From Actinacidiphila acididurans (GTDB taxonomy: Bacteria > Actinomycetota > Actinomycetes > Streptomycetales > Streptomycetaceae): DNA of 64,000 nt. Shown here piece after piece: positions 40,412-49,026 of the stretch; the stretch's first letter is position 1; each line of letters starts with the position of its first letter. The notes below the pieces were generated by a model. That model was not told where the DNA came from, ran no database searches, and saw nothing but the letters and a program-made list of their open reading frames with translations. The position numbers were made by a program, and so were the translations under genes. Where the stretch lies: positions 62,001-126,000 of the forward strand of contig NZ_JADKYB010000001.1 of the NCBI RefSeq assembly GCF_016918855.1. Reading direction: 5' to 3'.

Positions 40412-42340
40412 TCACCCAGTGGCGCAACTGCTGCCGTTGAGGGCGAAGGAGGTGGGGTTGGCGTCGTTGCCGGTCCAGGTGCCCTGGAAGCCGAAGGACA
40501 CGTTTCCGCCGGCCGGGATCGTGCTGTTGTAGGACACGTTCGTTGCCGTGACGGTGGACCCGCTCTGCGTGACCGTGGCGTTCCACGCGCTGGTCACCTT
40601 GGTGTCTCCGGGGAAGGAGAAGGTGAGGGTCCAGCCGTTGACCGGCGCACTGCCGGTGTCGGCGACGGTGACGCTCGCCGTCAGGCCGCCCTGCCATTCG
40701 TTCTTGGTGTACGTCACCGTGCAGCTTCCCGCTCCGGTGCCGCCCGTGGTGCCACCAGTGGTGGTGCCCCCGGTGGTCGTGCCGCCCGTTGTCGTGCCGC
40801 CCGTCGTCGTGCCGCCGGTTGTCGCGCCCCCCGTGGTGCTGCCGCCGGTTGTCGTGCCCCCGCTGCCGGGGTGCAGTTGCACCACCGCGATCGAGTACGC
40901 GGGTACGGACTGGGCGGTCGCGCTGCCGGCCGTGGCCGAGGTGATGGAGGTGCCGTTCTTCAGGTACGAGTAGACCGTCGGGGTGGCCGAGGAGGGCGTG
41001 AAGCCGTTGTAGGACAAGGAGACGGTGGCGGCGTTGCTCGGGTCCTTGTTGATGAGCATGACGTCCAGGTCGCCGTTCGCCCGCTTGACCGCGTGCGCGG
41101 TCAGCAGGGAGGTGGACGTGCCCGCCTTGACCAGGGTGTCACCGGGGGCGCCCAGCTCGGTGATCATCCGGGTGCCGTAGTACGGGGCGAACGGCGTGTT
41201 CAGCGGCGGTTCGCAGGAGGAGCCGCTGGACAGCACGCCGTAGTCGTTGTAATCGGTGGAGCCGTCGACGGTGGTCACCTTGCTGCAATCGGTGCCGTTG
41301 TGCAGGTTCCACCAGTCGACGGTGAAGGCGCCGTTCTCCATCCACGTCAGGTATTCGTCCGGGGCGAACAGGCCGCTGGGCGCGGTGTCGTAGAAGGAGT
41401 TGCCGTTCGCCTCGGTCACCGCGATGCCGACATTCGCCGCGTTGGCGCCGGCGTACTGGCTGATCAGCGAGTGCAGCGTGCTCGCCATGCCCGGGATCTC
41501 GGCCTGCGGCTTGCCGAGCATGTCGGCTTCGCCGGTGCTGGTCGGGTAGTGGTGCACGATCCCGAAGTCGATCTTCGAACCGGCGATGGACAGCACGGTG
41601 TGGTTCCAGTCCTGTGTGTCGCCCGACCCGGTGAGGCCGTCGGGCCAGGACCCGGGCGTGGTCAGGACGGCGCCGATCTTGATGGTGGGGTCGACGGCCT
41701 TCATCGCGGAGATGTACTGGAGCAGGTTGTTCGCGTACGTGGTCGCGCTGTGGCTGGAGTGGTGGTCGGTCTCCCAGCTGGAGCCGTACTCGCCGTTGCC
41801 GTAGACCTCGTTGCCGATCTCCCAGTACTTCACGCCGTACTTCTTGGTGACGTTGGCGTACTTCACCCAGTCCGCGGCTTCCTGTGCGGTGCCCGTGCCG
41901 TAGTTGGCGATGATGATCGGCTGGGCGCCTGCGGACTTCACGGTGCTCATGTAGGTGTCGAAGTCGGTGCCGGGCGCGACGTAGCCGCCGTCGGTGGTGT
42001 TGGTCTGCCAGTGGTAGATGTCGCCGTAACTGCCGCCCGGGTAGCGCACGCTGTCGATGCCGGCGGCGCCCAGCAGCCCTGGTACGGCCGACTGGTTCAT
42101 GTTCCCGTCGTAGACCGCGACGTTCGTGCCGACGCCGGTGGACGGGATGGTGGCCAGGGACTTGCCGGCGTCGACTGACACCGACGCGGTGACGGCGGCC
42201 GACGCGCTGGTGGTTGTCGCCAGGCCGGCTCCGAGGATCGGGACGAGCAGGGCGACGGCCCACGCGAGTGGGCGGTGCCCGGGGGCGGCGCGGTAAAGGG
42301 CGCCGAATCCCGTGCGCGGGCGCGAAGTTACCGTGGTCAC
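40412..42340 (-). CDS. Secreted clan-A glycosidase, probable arabinofuranosidase (GH51-like), with CBM2
   Basis: 642 residues: signal peptide about 1-48, catalytic barrel about 55-380, beta domain to about 495, a low-complexity linker of TTGG-type repeats (about 498-535), and a family-2 cellulose/xylan-binding module about 537-642. The acid/base is probably in YWEIGNEVYG and the nucleophile in AVTEANGN; RYPGGSYGDIYHW resembles GH51-type barrels. Specificity is not certain. GTG at 42340 follows AAGGAG by 6 nt. It has a strong operator 57 bp upstream, so it belongs to the same regulon as GH54 and GH62. It is the only enzyme here with a CBM2 in place of CBM13. Confidence 0.7.
   Translation of the reverse strand: MTTVTSRPRTGFGALYRAAPGHRPLAWAVALLVPILGAGLATTTSASAAVTASVSVDAGKSLATIPSTGVGTNVAVYDGNMNQSAVPGLLGAAGIDSVRYPGGSYGDIYHWQTNTTDGGYVAPGTDFDTYMSTVKSAGAQPIIIANYGTGTAQEAADWVKYANVTKKYGVKYWEIGNEVYGNGEYGSSWETDHHSSHSATTYANNLLQYISAMKAVDPTIKIGAVLTTPGSWPDGLTGSGDTQDWNHTVLSIAGSKIDFGIVHHYPTSTGEADMLGKPQAEIPGMASTLHSLISQYAGANAANVGIAVTEANGNSFYDTAPSGLFAPDEYLTWMENGAFTVDWWNLHNGTDCSKVTTVDGSTDYNDYGVLSSGSSCEPPLNTPFAPYYGTRMITELGAPGDTLVKAGTSTSLLTAHAVKRANGDLDVMLINKDPSNAATVSLSYNGFTPSSATPTVYSYLKNGTSITSATAGSATAQSVPAYSIAVVQLHPGSGGTTTGGSTTGGATTGGTTTGGTTTGGTTTGGTTTGGTTGGTGAGSCTVTYTKNEWQGGLTASVTVADTGSAPVNGWTLTFSFPGDTKVTSAWNATVTQSGSTVTATNVSYNSTIPAGGNVSFGFQGTWTGNDANPTSFALNGSSCATG
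40735..40865 (-). repeat. Degenerate short repeats coding the TTGG linker
   Basis: Repeats of 12-15 bp built from threonine and glycine codons encode the flexible linker before the CBM2. Units differ mainly at third positions. Confidence 0.75.
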
Positions 42341-42396
42341 GCGGTTCTCCTTGCGGTGTGGGGGGCGAGCAGGCAAGGGTTCGTGAGGGTGGGAAC

Positions 42397-42410
42397 TGTT
42401 AGCGCTAACA
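42397..42410. promoter_or_regulatory. LacI-type operator TGTTAGCGCTAACA
   Basis: Perfect palindrome 57 bp before the CBM2 glycosidase start. It begins 86 bp downstream of the minus-strand -35 at 42496. Confidence 0.82.
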
Positions 42411-42467
42411 TGCAAGGGTGTTCGTGAACGCCGGTCCCCGGTGGAGGGGGCAGGTCCCGACGGCGGC

Positions 42468-42496
42468 ACTTTGCCCCTGCCTGTGCGCGATGTCAA
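42468..42496 (-). promoter_or_regulatory. Promoter TTGACA-17-CAAAGT
   Basis: Minus strand TTGACA (42496-42491), preceded by ACAGGGG, then 17 bp and CAAAGT (42473-42468). Same design as the esterase promoter. The remaining gap to 42667 shows nothing further. Confidence 0.55.
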
Positions 42497-42666
42497 CCCC
42501 TGTCACATCCGGCAGCGGAGCCACGGAGGTCACGGCCCTCTCACCGTGGCACGCCACGCGCTCTCGCGGGCAGCCCGCGTCGCAGGGGCCCCGGTGAGGT
42601 CGCCTGCCTTCGCCGTACCTGCCTTCGCCGCGTGTGGCGCCGTACCGCCGGCGGCGTGGCCGGGCG

Positions 42667-43632
42667 CTACCGTACGACGTCCTCCGCGCCGGTCAGCGCG
42701 GCCAGCTCGGTCCGGCGGGGCAGCCCCTCGCAGTCACCGGGCACGCTGACGGCATACGCGCCGGCGGCGATCGCCGTCCGCAGCCGCTGCTCCGCGCACT
42801 CGCCGGCCAGGAGCTCGGCGAGGTATCCGGCGACGAAGGCGTCGCCCGCGCCGACCGGGTCCACCGCCGTGACGGGCAGCGCCGCCAACCGGTAGCCGGT
42901 GCCGTCGATCCGTGCCGTGCACCCCCGCGCCCCGTCCTTGATCACCGCCTGCGCCGGGCCGAGTTCCGACAGCGGACCGACCAGCTCGGCGGCCGTCCCG
43001 GCCCCGTCCGGTCCCAGTACCAGCCGGGCCTCCTCGACGCCGGCGAACACCGCGTCCGCGAGTGCGACCAGCCGGCGCAGCACCGGTCGTGCCTCGTCGG
43101 GGCTCCACAGTTTGCGGCGGTAGTTGACGTCCACGCTCACCGGCACGCCCGCCGCCCGGGCGCGCTCCACCGCGTGGAACACGGCGTCGTGTGCCGACCG
43201 CGACAGAGCGGGAGTGATCCCGGTGACGTGCAGGACGCCCGCCGTCTCCACGCAGCCGGCCGGGAGGTCGTCGGGGCTCAGCCGGGATCCGGCGCTGCCC
43301 GCGCGGTGGTAGTCCACGGACAGCGTGGAGCCGAAGCGCCGGTGTTTGACCATCAGGCCGGTGAAGCCCGGATCGCGCACCACCACGGTACGCACGCCTT
43401 CCGCCCGCAGGCGGCGTTCGATCATGTCGCCCGTCGCGTCGCTGCCCACGCGGCCGATCCAGGTGACGGGCGCTCCCAGCCGCGCCGCTCCGATGGCGAC
43501 GTTGCTCTCCGCGCCGCCGATCCCGTATCCGAAAGCGCGGGCGAACTCCAGCGGGCCGGTTTCGGCGGCGGCCACCAGCCCCATCGTCTCGCCGAGGGTG
43601 ACCAGGCCCCCTGTCCCGTCCGGCGCCGTCAC
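42667..43632 (-). CDS. kdgK: PfkB-family sugar kinase, probable 2-keto-3-deoxygluconate kinase
   Basis: 321-residue cytoplasmic kinase. The early GGAESNVAIGAARLG and the C-terminal VDPVGAGDAFVAGYLAELL, with the catalytic Asp in GAGDAF, are PfkB signatures; GETMGLV at the start and the pairing with a KDPG aldolase favour 2-keto-3-deoxy-gluconate (or -galactonate) as substrate. GTG at 43632 overlaps the aldolase stop (GTGA), so the two are translated together. The product would be cleaved by the aldolase to pyruvate and glyceraldehyde-3-phosphate. This links to oxidised sugars such as galactonate or uronates. Confidence 0.85.
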   Translation of the reverse strand: MTAPDGTGGLVTLGETMGLVAAAETGPLEFARAFGYGIGGAESNVAIGAARLGAPVTWIGRVGSDATGDMIERRLRAEGVRTVVVRDPGFTGLMVKHRRFGSTLSVDYHRAGSAGSRLSPDDLPAGCVETAGVLHVTGITPALSRSAHDAVFHAVERARAAGVPVSVDVNYRRKLWSPDEARPVLRRLVALADAVFAGVEEARLVLGPDGAGTAAELVGPLSELGPAQAVIKDGARGCTARIDGTGYRLAALPVTAVDPVGAGDAFVAGYLAELLAGECAEQRLRTAIAAGAYAVSVPGDCEGLPRRTELAALTGAEDVVR

Positions 43633-44300
43633 GCCGGCCGCCCTTCCCGCCGTGCGGCGGCGATCCGCGCGGCTGCGGCACACAGCTCGCGGATCTCCTG
43701 CCACCTCCCGCCGGCCAGCGCGTCGCGCGGGACCATCCAGCTGCCGCCGACGGCGAGGACGGAGGGCTCGCGCAGGTACTGCCCGGCCTCCTCGGGCCCG
43801 ATGCCTCCGGTGGGCACGAACCGTACGCCGGGCAGGGCGGCGGACAGGGCCCTGAGCGCCGGAAGGCCGCCGATCTGCTGGGCGGGGAAGAACTTGACGG
43901 TCGCCAGGCCGTGTTCGCGGGCGCGCAGCACCTCGCCCGCGGTGGCGGCGCCGGGCAGGACGGTGACCCCCAGTTCCCGGCAGCGGGCGACGACCCGCGG
44001 CGACAGGCCCGGGGAGACGATGAACTGGGCTCCTGCCTCGACCGCCCGGTCGACCTGCTCGGGGTCCAGGACGGTGCCCGCCCCGACCAGCAGTCCGGAC
44101 CTGGCCGAGAACTCGCCGAGCGCGGCCAGGCCGGCCGGCGTGCGCAGCGTCACCTCCACGCAGCGCAGGCCGCTTTCCTGCATCGCGTCGGCCAGCGGTG
44201 GAACCGTCCGGGGGTCGTCGACGACGAGCACCGGGACGATTCCGGCGGTGCTCAGCCCGGCGAGCGGGTCGTCGCCGGCACGGGGCGGGGCGTCCTGCAT
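43629..44300 (-). CDS. eda: 2-keto-3-deoxy-6-phosphogluconate aldolase (KDPG/KDPGal type)
   Basis: 223-residue class-I aldolase. Schiff-base Lys is in TVKFFPAQQIGG and the catalytic Glu in VEVTLRT; SPGLSPRVV and PTGGI complete the phosphate site. It splits KDPG or the galacto form to pyruvate and glyceraldehyde-3-phosphate. ATG 44300 lies about 10 nt from AAGGAG. With the kinase it forms a two-gene unit downstream of the FadR-type regulator on the same strand, 239 bp apart, suggesting that this regulator controls it. Confidence 0.88.
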   Translation of the reverse strand: MQDAPPRAGDDPLAGLSTAGIVPVLVVDDPRTVPPLADAMQESGLRCVEVTLRTPAGLAALGEFSARSGLLVGAGTVLDPEQVDRAVEAGAQFIVSPGLSPRVVARCRELGVTVLPGAATAGEVLRAREHGLATVKFFPAQQIGGLPALRALSAALPGVRFVPTGGIGPEEAGQYLREPSVLAVGGSWMVPRDALAGGRWQEIRELCAAAARIAAARREGRPA

Positions 44301-44460
44301 GGGCGCATCGTCTCCTTGGCAGCCAGGCGCGCTCCGGGCGCCTGTCGGGTGGTGGGTCACGGGCGAGCCGGGAGCGGACGGACCGGCGGCCCTGGGTGAA
44401 GGCCCGGCGGACCCGTGTGCTCGAGGGGGAGGTCCGGGCGGTCCCGCAGGCCCTGGCCGA

Positions 44461-44570
44461 GGGACCCGGCCCTCGCGCCCTTCAGTCGAAGACCTGGCGA
44501 TCTCGCGGCCTCGGCCCAAAGAGCCGGGCCCCGCGGGCCTCAGCCGAAGACGCGGCGCTGGATCTCGCGC
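44461..44570 (-). repeat. Imperfect duplication of the regulator 3-prime end
   Basis: About 55 bases around 44461-44515 resemble those around 44520-44575, which carry the last codons and stop of the FadR gene; both contain a CCGGCCC-CGCG-TTCAG/CTCAG-TCGAAGAC/CCGAAGAC series. It looks like a degenerate tandem copy of the gene tail. Confidence 0.4.
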
Positions 44571-45319
44571 CGGTAGTCCTCGAGTGTCTTGTCCAGGTGG
44601 ACCGCTGCCGCCTGCGCCGCGGCCTCCGGGTCGCCGTCCCGGACGGCACGGTAGATCGCGGCGTGTTCGGCGATGGCCTCCTGCGCGTGGCCGCCGACGG
44701 TGCCGTGCAGTCCGATCGTGCTCGACTGGCGCTGGAGCCGGCGGGCTTCGCGTACCGCGTCCACGAGGAAGGGGTTGTGCGAGGCGATGGCGATGCTGGT
44801 GTGGAAGTCGTCGTCGCCGCGGTCGAACAGTTCGCGCCGGCCGGTCAGATGGCCCTCCTCGCAGGTCTCGGCGGCGGTCTCGATGGCGCGCAACTCCGCC
44901 GGTGTCGCCCGGGTCGCGGCCAGGCGACTGGAGGCGACCTCTTGCACACGCCGGAATTCGAAGAGGGTGTAGACGTGTTCGAGGTCGGTCGGCAGGAAGA
45001 ACCTCCCCCACCGTGACGACCCCAGCATCCCTTCGTCGTCCGCCACATACAGCCCACGGCCCTTCTGGGCGCGGACCCGGCCGAGCGCCGAAAGGATCTT
45101 GACCGCCTCGCGCACCACGGTCCTGCTGGTGCCGAGCCGCGAGGCCAACTCGTTCTCGGTGGGCAGACGATCGCCGGGCTGGAGCTGCAACTCGGCGATG
45201 AGCTGGAGGATCTGCTCGGCGATGAGCTCATAACCCGGCCGGTAGCCGCTCGCGGACCGTTCGGTGTTCCCGTTCGGTGTCTCGGTTGCGCCCGCCGCCA
45301 GCACGGGATTGCCGTCCAA
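44540..45319 (-). CDS. FadR-subfamily GntR regulator, paralogue of the one at 11.5 kb
   Basis: 259 residues with winged helix (LPTENELASRLGTSRTVVREAVKIL, QKGRGLYVADD) and FCD domain (RRVQEVASSRLAATRATP, DDDFHTSIAIASHNPF). Nearly collinear with the protein at 11524. The TTG at 45319 is preferred because AGGAGG stands 7 nt upstream and the same AGGAGGC-six bases-TTGGACGG pattern starts the paralogue. A GTG at 45346 has a poor SD. An 18-bp perfect palindrome lies between its -35 and -10, pointing to autorepression. Likely controls the kinase/aldolase pair and perhaps the divergent nine-gene operon. Confidence 0.92.
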   Translation of the reverse strand: MDGNPVLAAGATETPNGNTERSASGYRPGYELIAEQILQLIAELQLQPGDRLPTENELASRLGTSRTVVREAVKILSALGRVRAQKGRGLYVADDEGMLGSSRWGRFFLPTDLEHVYTLFEFRRVQEVASSRLAATRATPAELRAIETAAETCEEGHLTGRRELFDRGDDDFHTSIAIASHNPFLVDAVREARRLQRQSSTIGLHGTVGGHAQEAIAEHAAIYRAVRDGDPEAAAQAAAVHLDKTLEDYRREIQRRVFG

Positions 45320-45377
45320 CGGCCTGCCTCCTCGATCGTGGGCCACGTCCCCGCGCAGCCGGTCTCACGGTAGCTGA

Positions 45378-45400
45378 AGCATACACCTGGCGCCAGGTGT
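45378..45400 (-). promoter_or_regulatory. Autoregulatory operator: palindrome in promoter spacer
   Basis: ACACCTGGCGCCAGGTGT (45383-45400) is a perfect 18-bp palindrome. On the minus strand it fills the 17-bp spacer between TTCCGA and TATGCT (45383-45378), a classic repressor position for the FadR gene. Confidence 0.65.
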
Positions 45401-45522
45401 CGGAATATGTGTCGTACTCATTCCCGCCTCTTCGGTGGGTAAATCGCCTCAAGTCAGACATAGGTGAGGCGGCAATGCGTCAGCTCGGGGAAAAGATCTC
45501 GAAAATAGGCACGCTCATCGTC

Positions 45523-45552
45523 TTGACGCCGACCGCTGGCGAAGCTTCTTAT
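45523..45552 (+). promoter_or_regulatory. Possible promoter of the nine-gene operon
   Basis: TTGACG (45523-45528), 18 bp, TCTTAT (45547-45552), about 160 bp before the binding-protein start and in a locally AT-rich stretch. No operator of the families above is seen between it and the gene. Confidence 0.4.
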
Positions 45553-45710
45553 GTGTGACCAAAGCACGGCGGTCGCCCCGACTGGGAAGTCCGGGCAACG
45601 CGCCGCCGCCTCTCGTCGCAGTCGCCGGCCCCGGCCGGCGCGGGCGGGCGGCCCCATCTGCTGCCCGTATCCCCCGGGTTGACGGGCCCCACGACGTAGT
45701 GGAGTAGTTC

Positions 45711-47078
45711 ATGACAGTCAAGTGGCGCGTGGTCGGCGCGAAGACGACGGGGAGGACCCGCAGACGCGCCGGGTTCCTGGCCGCGGGCGGCGCCCTGCTC
45801 CTGGCGGCCACCGCGGCGTGCGGCGGCGGCACGGGAGGGGGCAGCTCGCAGGGCGGGTTCCACCCGGTCAAGCAAACCGGCGGCAGCCTGACGGTCTGGG
45901 TGGACTCCACCCGCCTGGCGGCGGCGAAGCTGTACCAGAAGCAGAACCCCTCGGTGAAGATGGACATCGTCACCTACGACGGGGACGCGAACGGCTCCAA
46001 CTACCTGCGGACCAAGGTCAGCCTGTTCAACCGCACCCGCAAGGGCTGGCCGGACGTCGTCTTCAGCTCGCAGAACAACGAGGCGACGTGGGCCGTGCAG
46101 GACGGCTTCACCGCCCCCTTGAACAAGGGCCTGATCCCGTCGTCGACACTGGCCGGGTGGGCGAAGGGGGCCAACGACCCCTGCACGGTGAACGGAACGC
46201 TCTACTGCCTGCGCAACGACCTGTCCCAGACCGTCCTGTGGTACGACGCGCCGCTGATGAAGCAGTGGGGCTACCAGGTCCCGAAGACCTGGGAGGAGTA
46301 CCAGGCCATCGGGCGGAAGGTGGCGAGCGAGCACCCGGGCTACCTGGTCGGCTCCGCCGGTGACCCGTGGACGCCCGAGGTCTACATGTGGGCCGGCAAG
46401 TGCGGGGCCAACCAGATCACCGGGCCCAAGGCGGCCAAGGTGGACACCGCCGGCCCGAACTGCACGCGCATGGCGTCGCTGCTCGACGGGCTGATCAAGA
46501 ACAAGACGATGTCGCTCAGCAGCGTGTTCAGTTCCGACTTCGACAAGAACGAGGCGGACAAGGTCCTCATGATGCCCGGTCCGTCCTGGTTCGGCGGCTC
46601 GGTCTTCCAGGGCACCTTCAAGACGCCCGCGCACCGGATCGCGGCCGCCCCCATGCCCCAGTGGTCCGGCGACACGGCCGCCTCCACCGGAAACGTCGGC
46701 GGCGGCACCTGGCTGCTGTCCGCGCACAGCACCAATCTCAAGGCCGCGGCCGCCTTCCTGACGTGGGCGACCACGGCGGACGACTACCAGGGCAAGCTGG
46801 CGCCCGGGTACCCGGCCTACGCCCCGGCCGCGAAGACGTGGCTGGCCCAGCAGGCGTCCTCCGGCTACTACTCCGGAGACATCACCGGCACACTCCAGGC
46901 CGCGGCCGACCAGATCTGGCCGGGCTGGGGCTACGGGCAGTTCAGCCAGGAGGCCGTCTGGGCGGCCACCGTGACCCCGAAGCTCACGGCCGGCAAGACC
47001 GTCACGTCGCTCCTGCCGGCCTGGAAGGACGCGATCGTGAACTACGCCCGCGCCGACGGCTACCAGGTGACGCAGTGA
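45711..47078 (+). CDS. ABC importer sugar-binding lipoprotein, first gene of the operon
   Basis: 455 residues. Lipoprotein signal with RTRRRAGFLAAGGALLLAATAAC (cut before Cys37), then a CUT1 solute-binding fold: LTVWVDSTRLAAAKLYQKQNP, GWPDVVFSSQNN, YCLRNDLSQTVLWYDAPLMKQWG, TWEEYQAIGRKV, MMPGPSWFGGSVFQG. ATG 45711 has GGAG nine nt upstream. It begins an operon whose genes overlap or nearly touch and which ends in fucose-type catabolic enzymes, so an L-fucose- or related sugar-containing ligand is likely. Confidence 0.92.
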   Translation: MTVKWRVVGAKTTGRTRRRAGFLAAGGALLLAATAACGGGTGGGSSQGGFHPVKQTGGSLTVWVDSTRLAAAKLYQKQNPSVKMDIVTYDGDANGSNYLRTKVSLFNRTRKGWPDVVFSSQNNEATWAVQDGFTAPLNKGLIPSSTLAGWAKGANDPCTVNGTLYCLRNDLSQTVLWYDAPLMKQWGYQVPKTWEEYQAIGRKVASEHPGYLVGSAGDPWTPEVYMWAGKCGANQITGPKAAKVDTAGPNCTRMASLLDGLIKNKTMSLSSVFSSDFDKNEADKVLMMPGPSWFGGSVFQGTFKTPAHRIAAAPMPQWSGDTAASTGNVGGGTWLLSAHSTNLKAAAAFLTWATTADDYQGKLAPGYPAYAPAAKTWLAQQASSGYYSGDITGTLQAAADQIWPGWGYGQFSQEAVWAATVTPKLTAGKTVTSLLPAWKDAIVNYARADGYQVTQ

Positions 47079-47989
47079 GCTCACAGGCAACCCATGCGCG
47101 CCGGTCGCAGGCACCGGCGCGCAGGGCACTGGGCCCGGCCCGGGCCGGGCACGGCTTCGTCGCCGCCTACACGGTGCTGCTGATCGCGTTCGGCATCGTC
47201 CCCACCGGATACGCCGTGTACTTCGCCTTCACCAATGCCGGCGGCAGGTTCACCGGGCTGTCGAACTTCAGCACCGCCCTCGACGACTTCCGGTTCGGTC
47301 CCGCGGTCGGCCACGTGGCCTTCTACCTGCTGTGCTGGCTGGTCTCCCTGGTCGTCTTCGTCGTCGGGCTCGCCCTGCTGCTGCACCGTATGGCGGCCGG
47401 GGGAGTGAGCAGGGTGCTGCGGTTCCTCTACTACGTGCCCGGCGCCCTGGCCGGGGCGGCGAGCGTCATGGTGTGGCTGTTCGTGCTGGACCCGACGGTC
47501 AGCCCCGCCGCCTTCCTGCTGCGGGGACTCGGCTATCACACCTTCGGCCAGGTGATCGCCCCCGGCCACTTGCCCATCCTTTTCACCCTCGTGGCCTTCT
47601 GGACCGGTGCGGGCGGCTGGATCGTCGTCATGTACGGGGCGCTGAACAACATCTCGCCCGACGTGCTCGAAGCGGCCCGTATCGACGGGGCGGGCGCCTG
47701 GCAGACCGCCTGGCGGATCCAGATCCCCCTGCTGCGCAAGTGGATCGTCTACATGGTGATCCTCGCCTTCGCCGGCGGCACCCAGCTGTTCGTCGAGCCG
47801 CAACTGCTGTCGCAGGCCAGCGTCGGCGTGGCCGGCCGCGACTACTCGCTCAACCAGCTCGCCTACGACTTCGCCTTCCAGAACAACGACGTCAACACCG
47901 CGGCGGCCATTTCGGTGGAACTGCTGCTGGTGGGCCTGGTCGTGGCGGGCGTCTTCGTCGCCAGATCGGGGTTCTTCGATGCAGACTGA
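47075..47989 (+). CDS. ABC sugar importer permease, MalF type
   Basis: 304 residues with six predicted membrane segments and the EAA loop EAARIDGAGAWQTAWRIQIPLLRK. GTG 47075 overlaps the binding-protein stop by 4 nt. A final helix ends FVARSGFFDAD. Works with the next permease and, in the absence of an ATPase gene in the operon, presumably with the MsiK ATPase encoded elsewhere. Confidence 0.93.
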   Translation: MSSQATHARRSQAPARRALGPARAGHGFVAAYTVLLIAFGIVPTGYAVYFAFTNAGGRFTGLSNFSTALDDFRFGPAVGHVAFYLLCWLVSLVVFVVGLALLLHRMAAGGVSRVLRFLYYVPGALAGAASVMVWLFVLDPTVSPAAFLLRGLGYHTFGQVIAPGHLPILFTLVAFWTGAGGWIVVMYGALNNISPDVLEAARIDGAGAWQTAWRIQIPLLRKWIVYMVILAFAGGTQLFVEPQLLSQASVGVAGRDYSLNQLAYDFAFQNNDVNTAAAISVELLLVGLVVAGVFVARSGFFDAD

Positions 47990-48932
47990 CGTCCTGCGGT
48001 CCGCCGCGGCCGCCGCACCCCGCCTCGGGTTGCGTCCGGGGGCCGGCGGCGCGGCCCGGCCGCGCCGAACCGGCCGGCTGCGCCGCAATCCGCTGCCGGC
48101 CCTGGTCCTCGCACTGTTCGCGGTCTTCTTCGTGCTGCCCGTGCTCTGGCTCCTGCTGGCCGCCACCAAGACCGACGACCAACTCGTCCACGCCAACCCG
48201 CTGTCCTTCGGCTCCTGGCACGCCCTGCGGGTCAACTGGGACGCGCTCACCGCCTACCAGGGCGACGCCATCTTCCAGTGGCTCGGCAATTCCGCGGTGT
48301 ACGCGTCCATCGCCCTCGCGATCACGCTGTGCGTGGCTGTCCCCGCGGGCTACGCACTGGCGATGACGGAGTTCCGCGGCCGCCGCACACTGCTGGTGGC
48401 CACGCTCGTCGTCATGCTGATGCCGAACGCGACGCTGGTGGTGCCGCTGTTCCTGGAGATCAACGCGGTCCACCTGATCGGCTCGATGTGGTCGATCATC
48501 CTGCCGTACGCGTTCTACCCCTTCGGGGTCTACCTCACATACATCTACTTCAGCACCGCGCTGCCCAGGGAACTGCTGGACGCGGCCCGGCTCGACGGGT
48601 GCTCGGAGTTCGGCGTCTTCCGCCGCGTGGCCCTGCCGCTGGCGGCCCCGGTCGTCGCGCTCGTCGGCTTCTTCAGCTTCGTGGCCAACTGGACGAACTA
48701 CTACCTGCCCTACGTCATGCTGCCGCAGAGCAACCAGTTCCCGGTCCAGGTGGGCCTGGGCACCTTGCTGGACTCCGTCCCGCAGTTCAATCCGACGGCC
48801 GGCTCCCTGGAGGTCCAGCGCCCCGAACTGGCCCTGGCCACACTGCTGGCGATCACTCCGGTGCTGATCGTCTTCCTGTTCGCACAACGCTTCCTGGTCA
48901 GCGGAATGCTCGCCGGCGCCACCAAGGACTGA
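47979..48932 (+). CDS. ABC sugar importer permease, MalG type
   Basis: 317 residues; overlaps the preceding permease by 11 nt. EAA loop DAARLDGCSEFGVFRRVALPLAAP; C-terminal FAQRFLVSGMLAGATKD is the usual MalG-type ending (GAxKD/G). Membrane segments flank a long cytoplasmic N-terminus of about 40 basic residues. It completes the importer; 94 bp separate it from the following enzyme gene. Confidence 0.93.
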   Translation: MQTDVLRSAAAAAPRLGLRPGAGGAARPRRTGRLRRNPLPALVLALFAVFFVLPVLWLLLAATKTDDQLVHANPLSFGSWHALRVNWDALTAYQGDAIFQWLGNSAVYASIALAITLCVAVPAGYALAMTEFRGRRTLLVATLVVMLMPNATLVVPLFLEINAVHLIGSMWSIILPYAFYPFGVYLTYIYFSTALPRELLDAARLDGCSEFGVFRRVALPLAAPVVALVGFFSFVANWTNYYLPYVMLPQSNQFPVQVGLGTLLDSVPQFNPTAGSLEVQRPELALATLLAITPVLIVFLFAQRFLVSGMLAGATKD

Positions 48933-49026
48933 CCCGCACACCCCGCAGCACAGGCGCGCATTCGCGGCAACCCCTGCGCCGTCGCACGCCTGACGGTGCC
49001 GCCATGCCTGAAATGGAGATCCCCTC

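Noticed and set aside
40735..40865. Short repeats considered as a CRISPR-like array
   Set aside because: Units are 12-15 bp without spacers and encode a threonine-glycine linker in frame.
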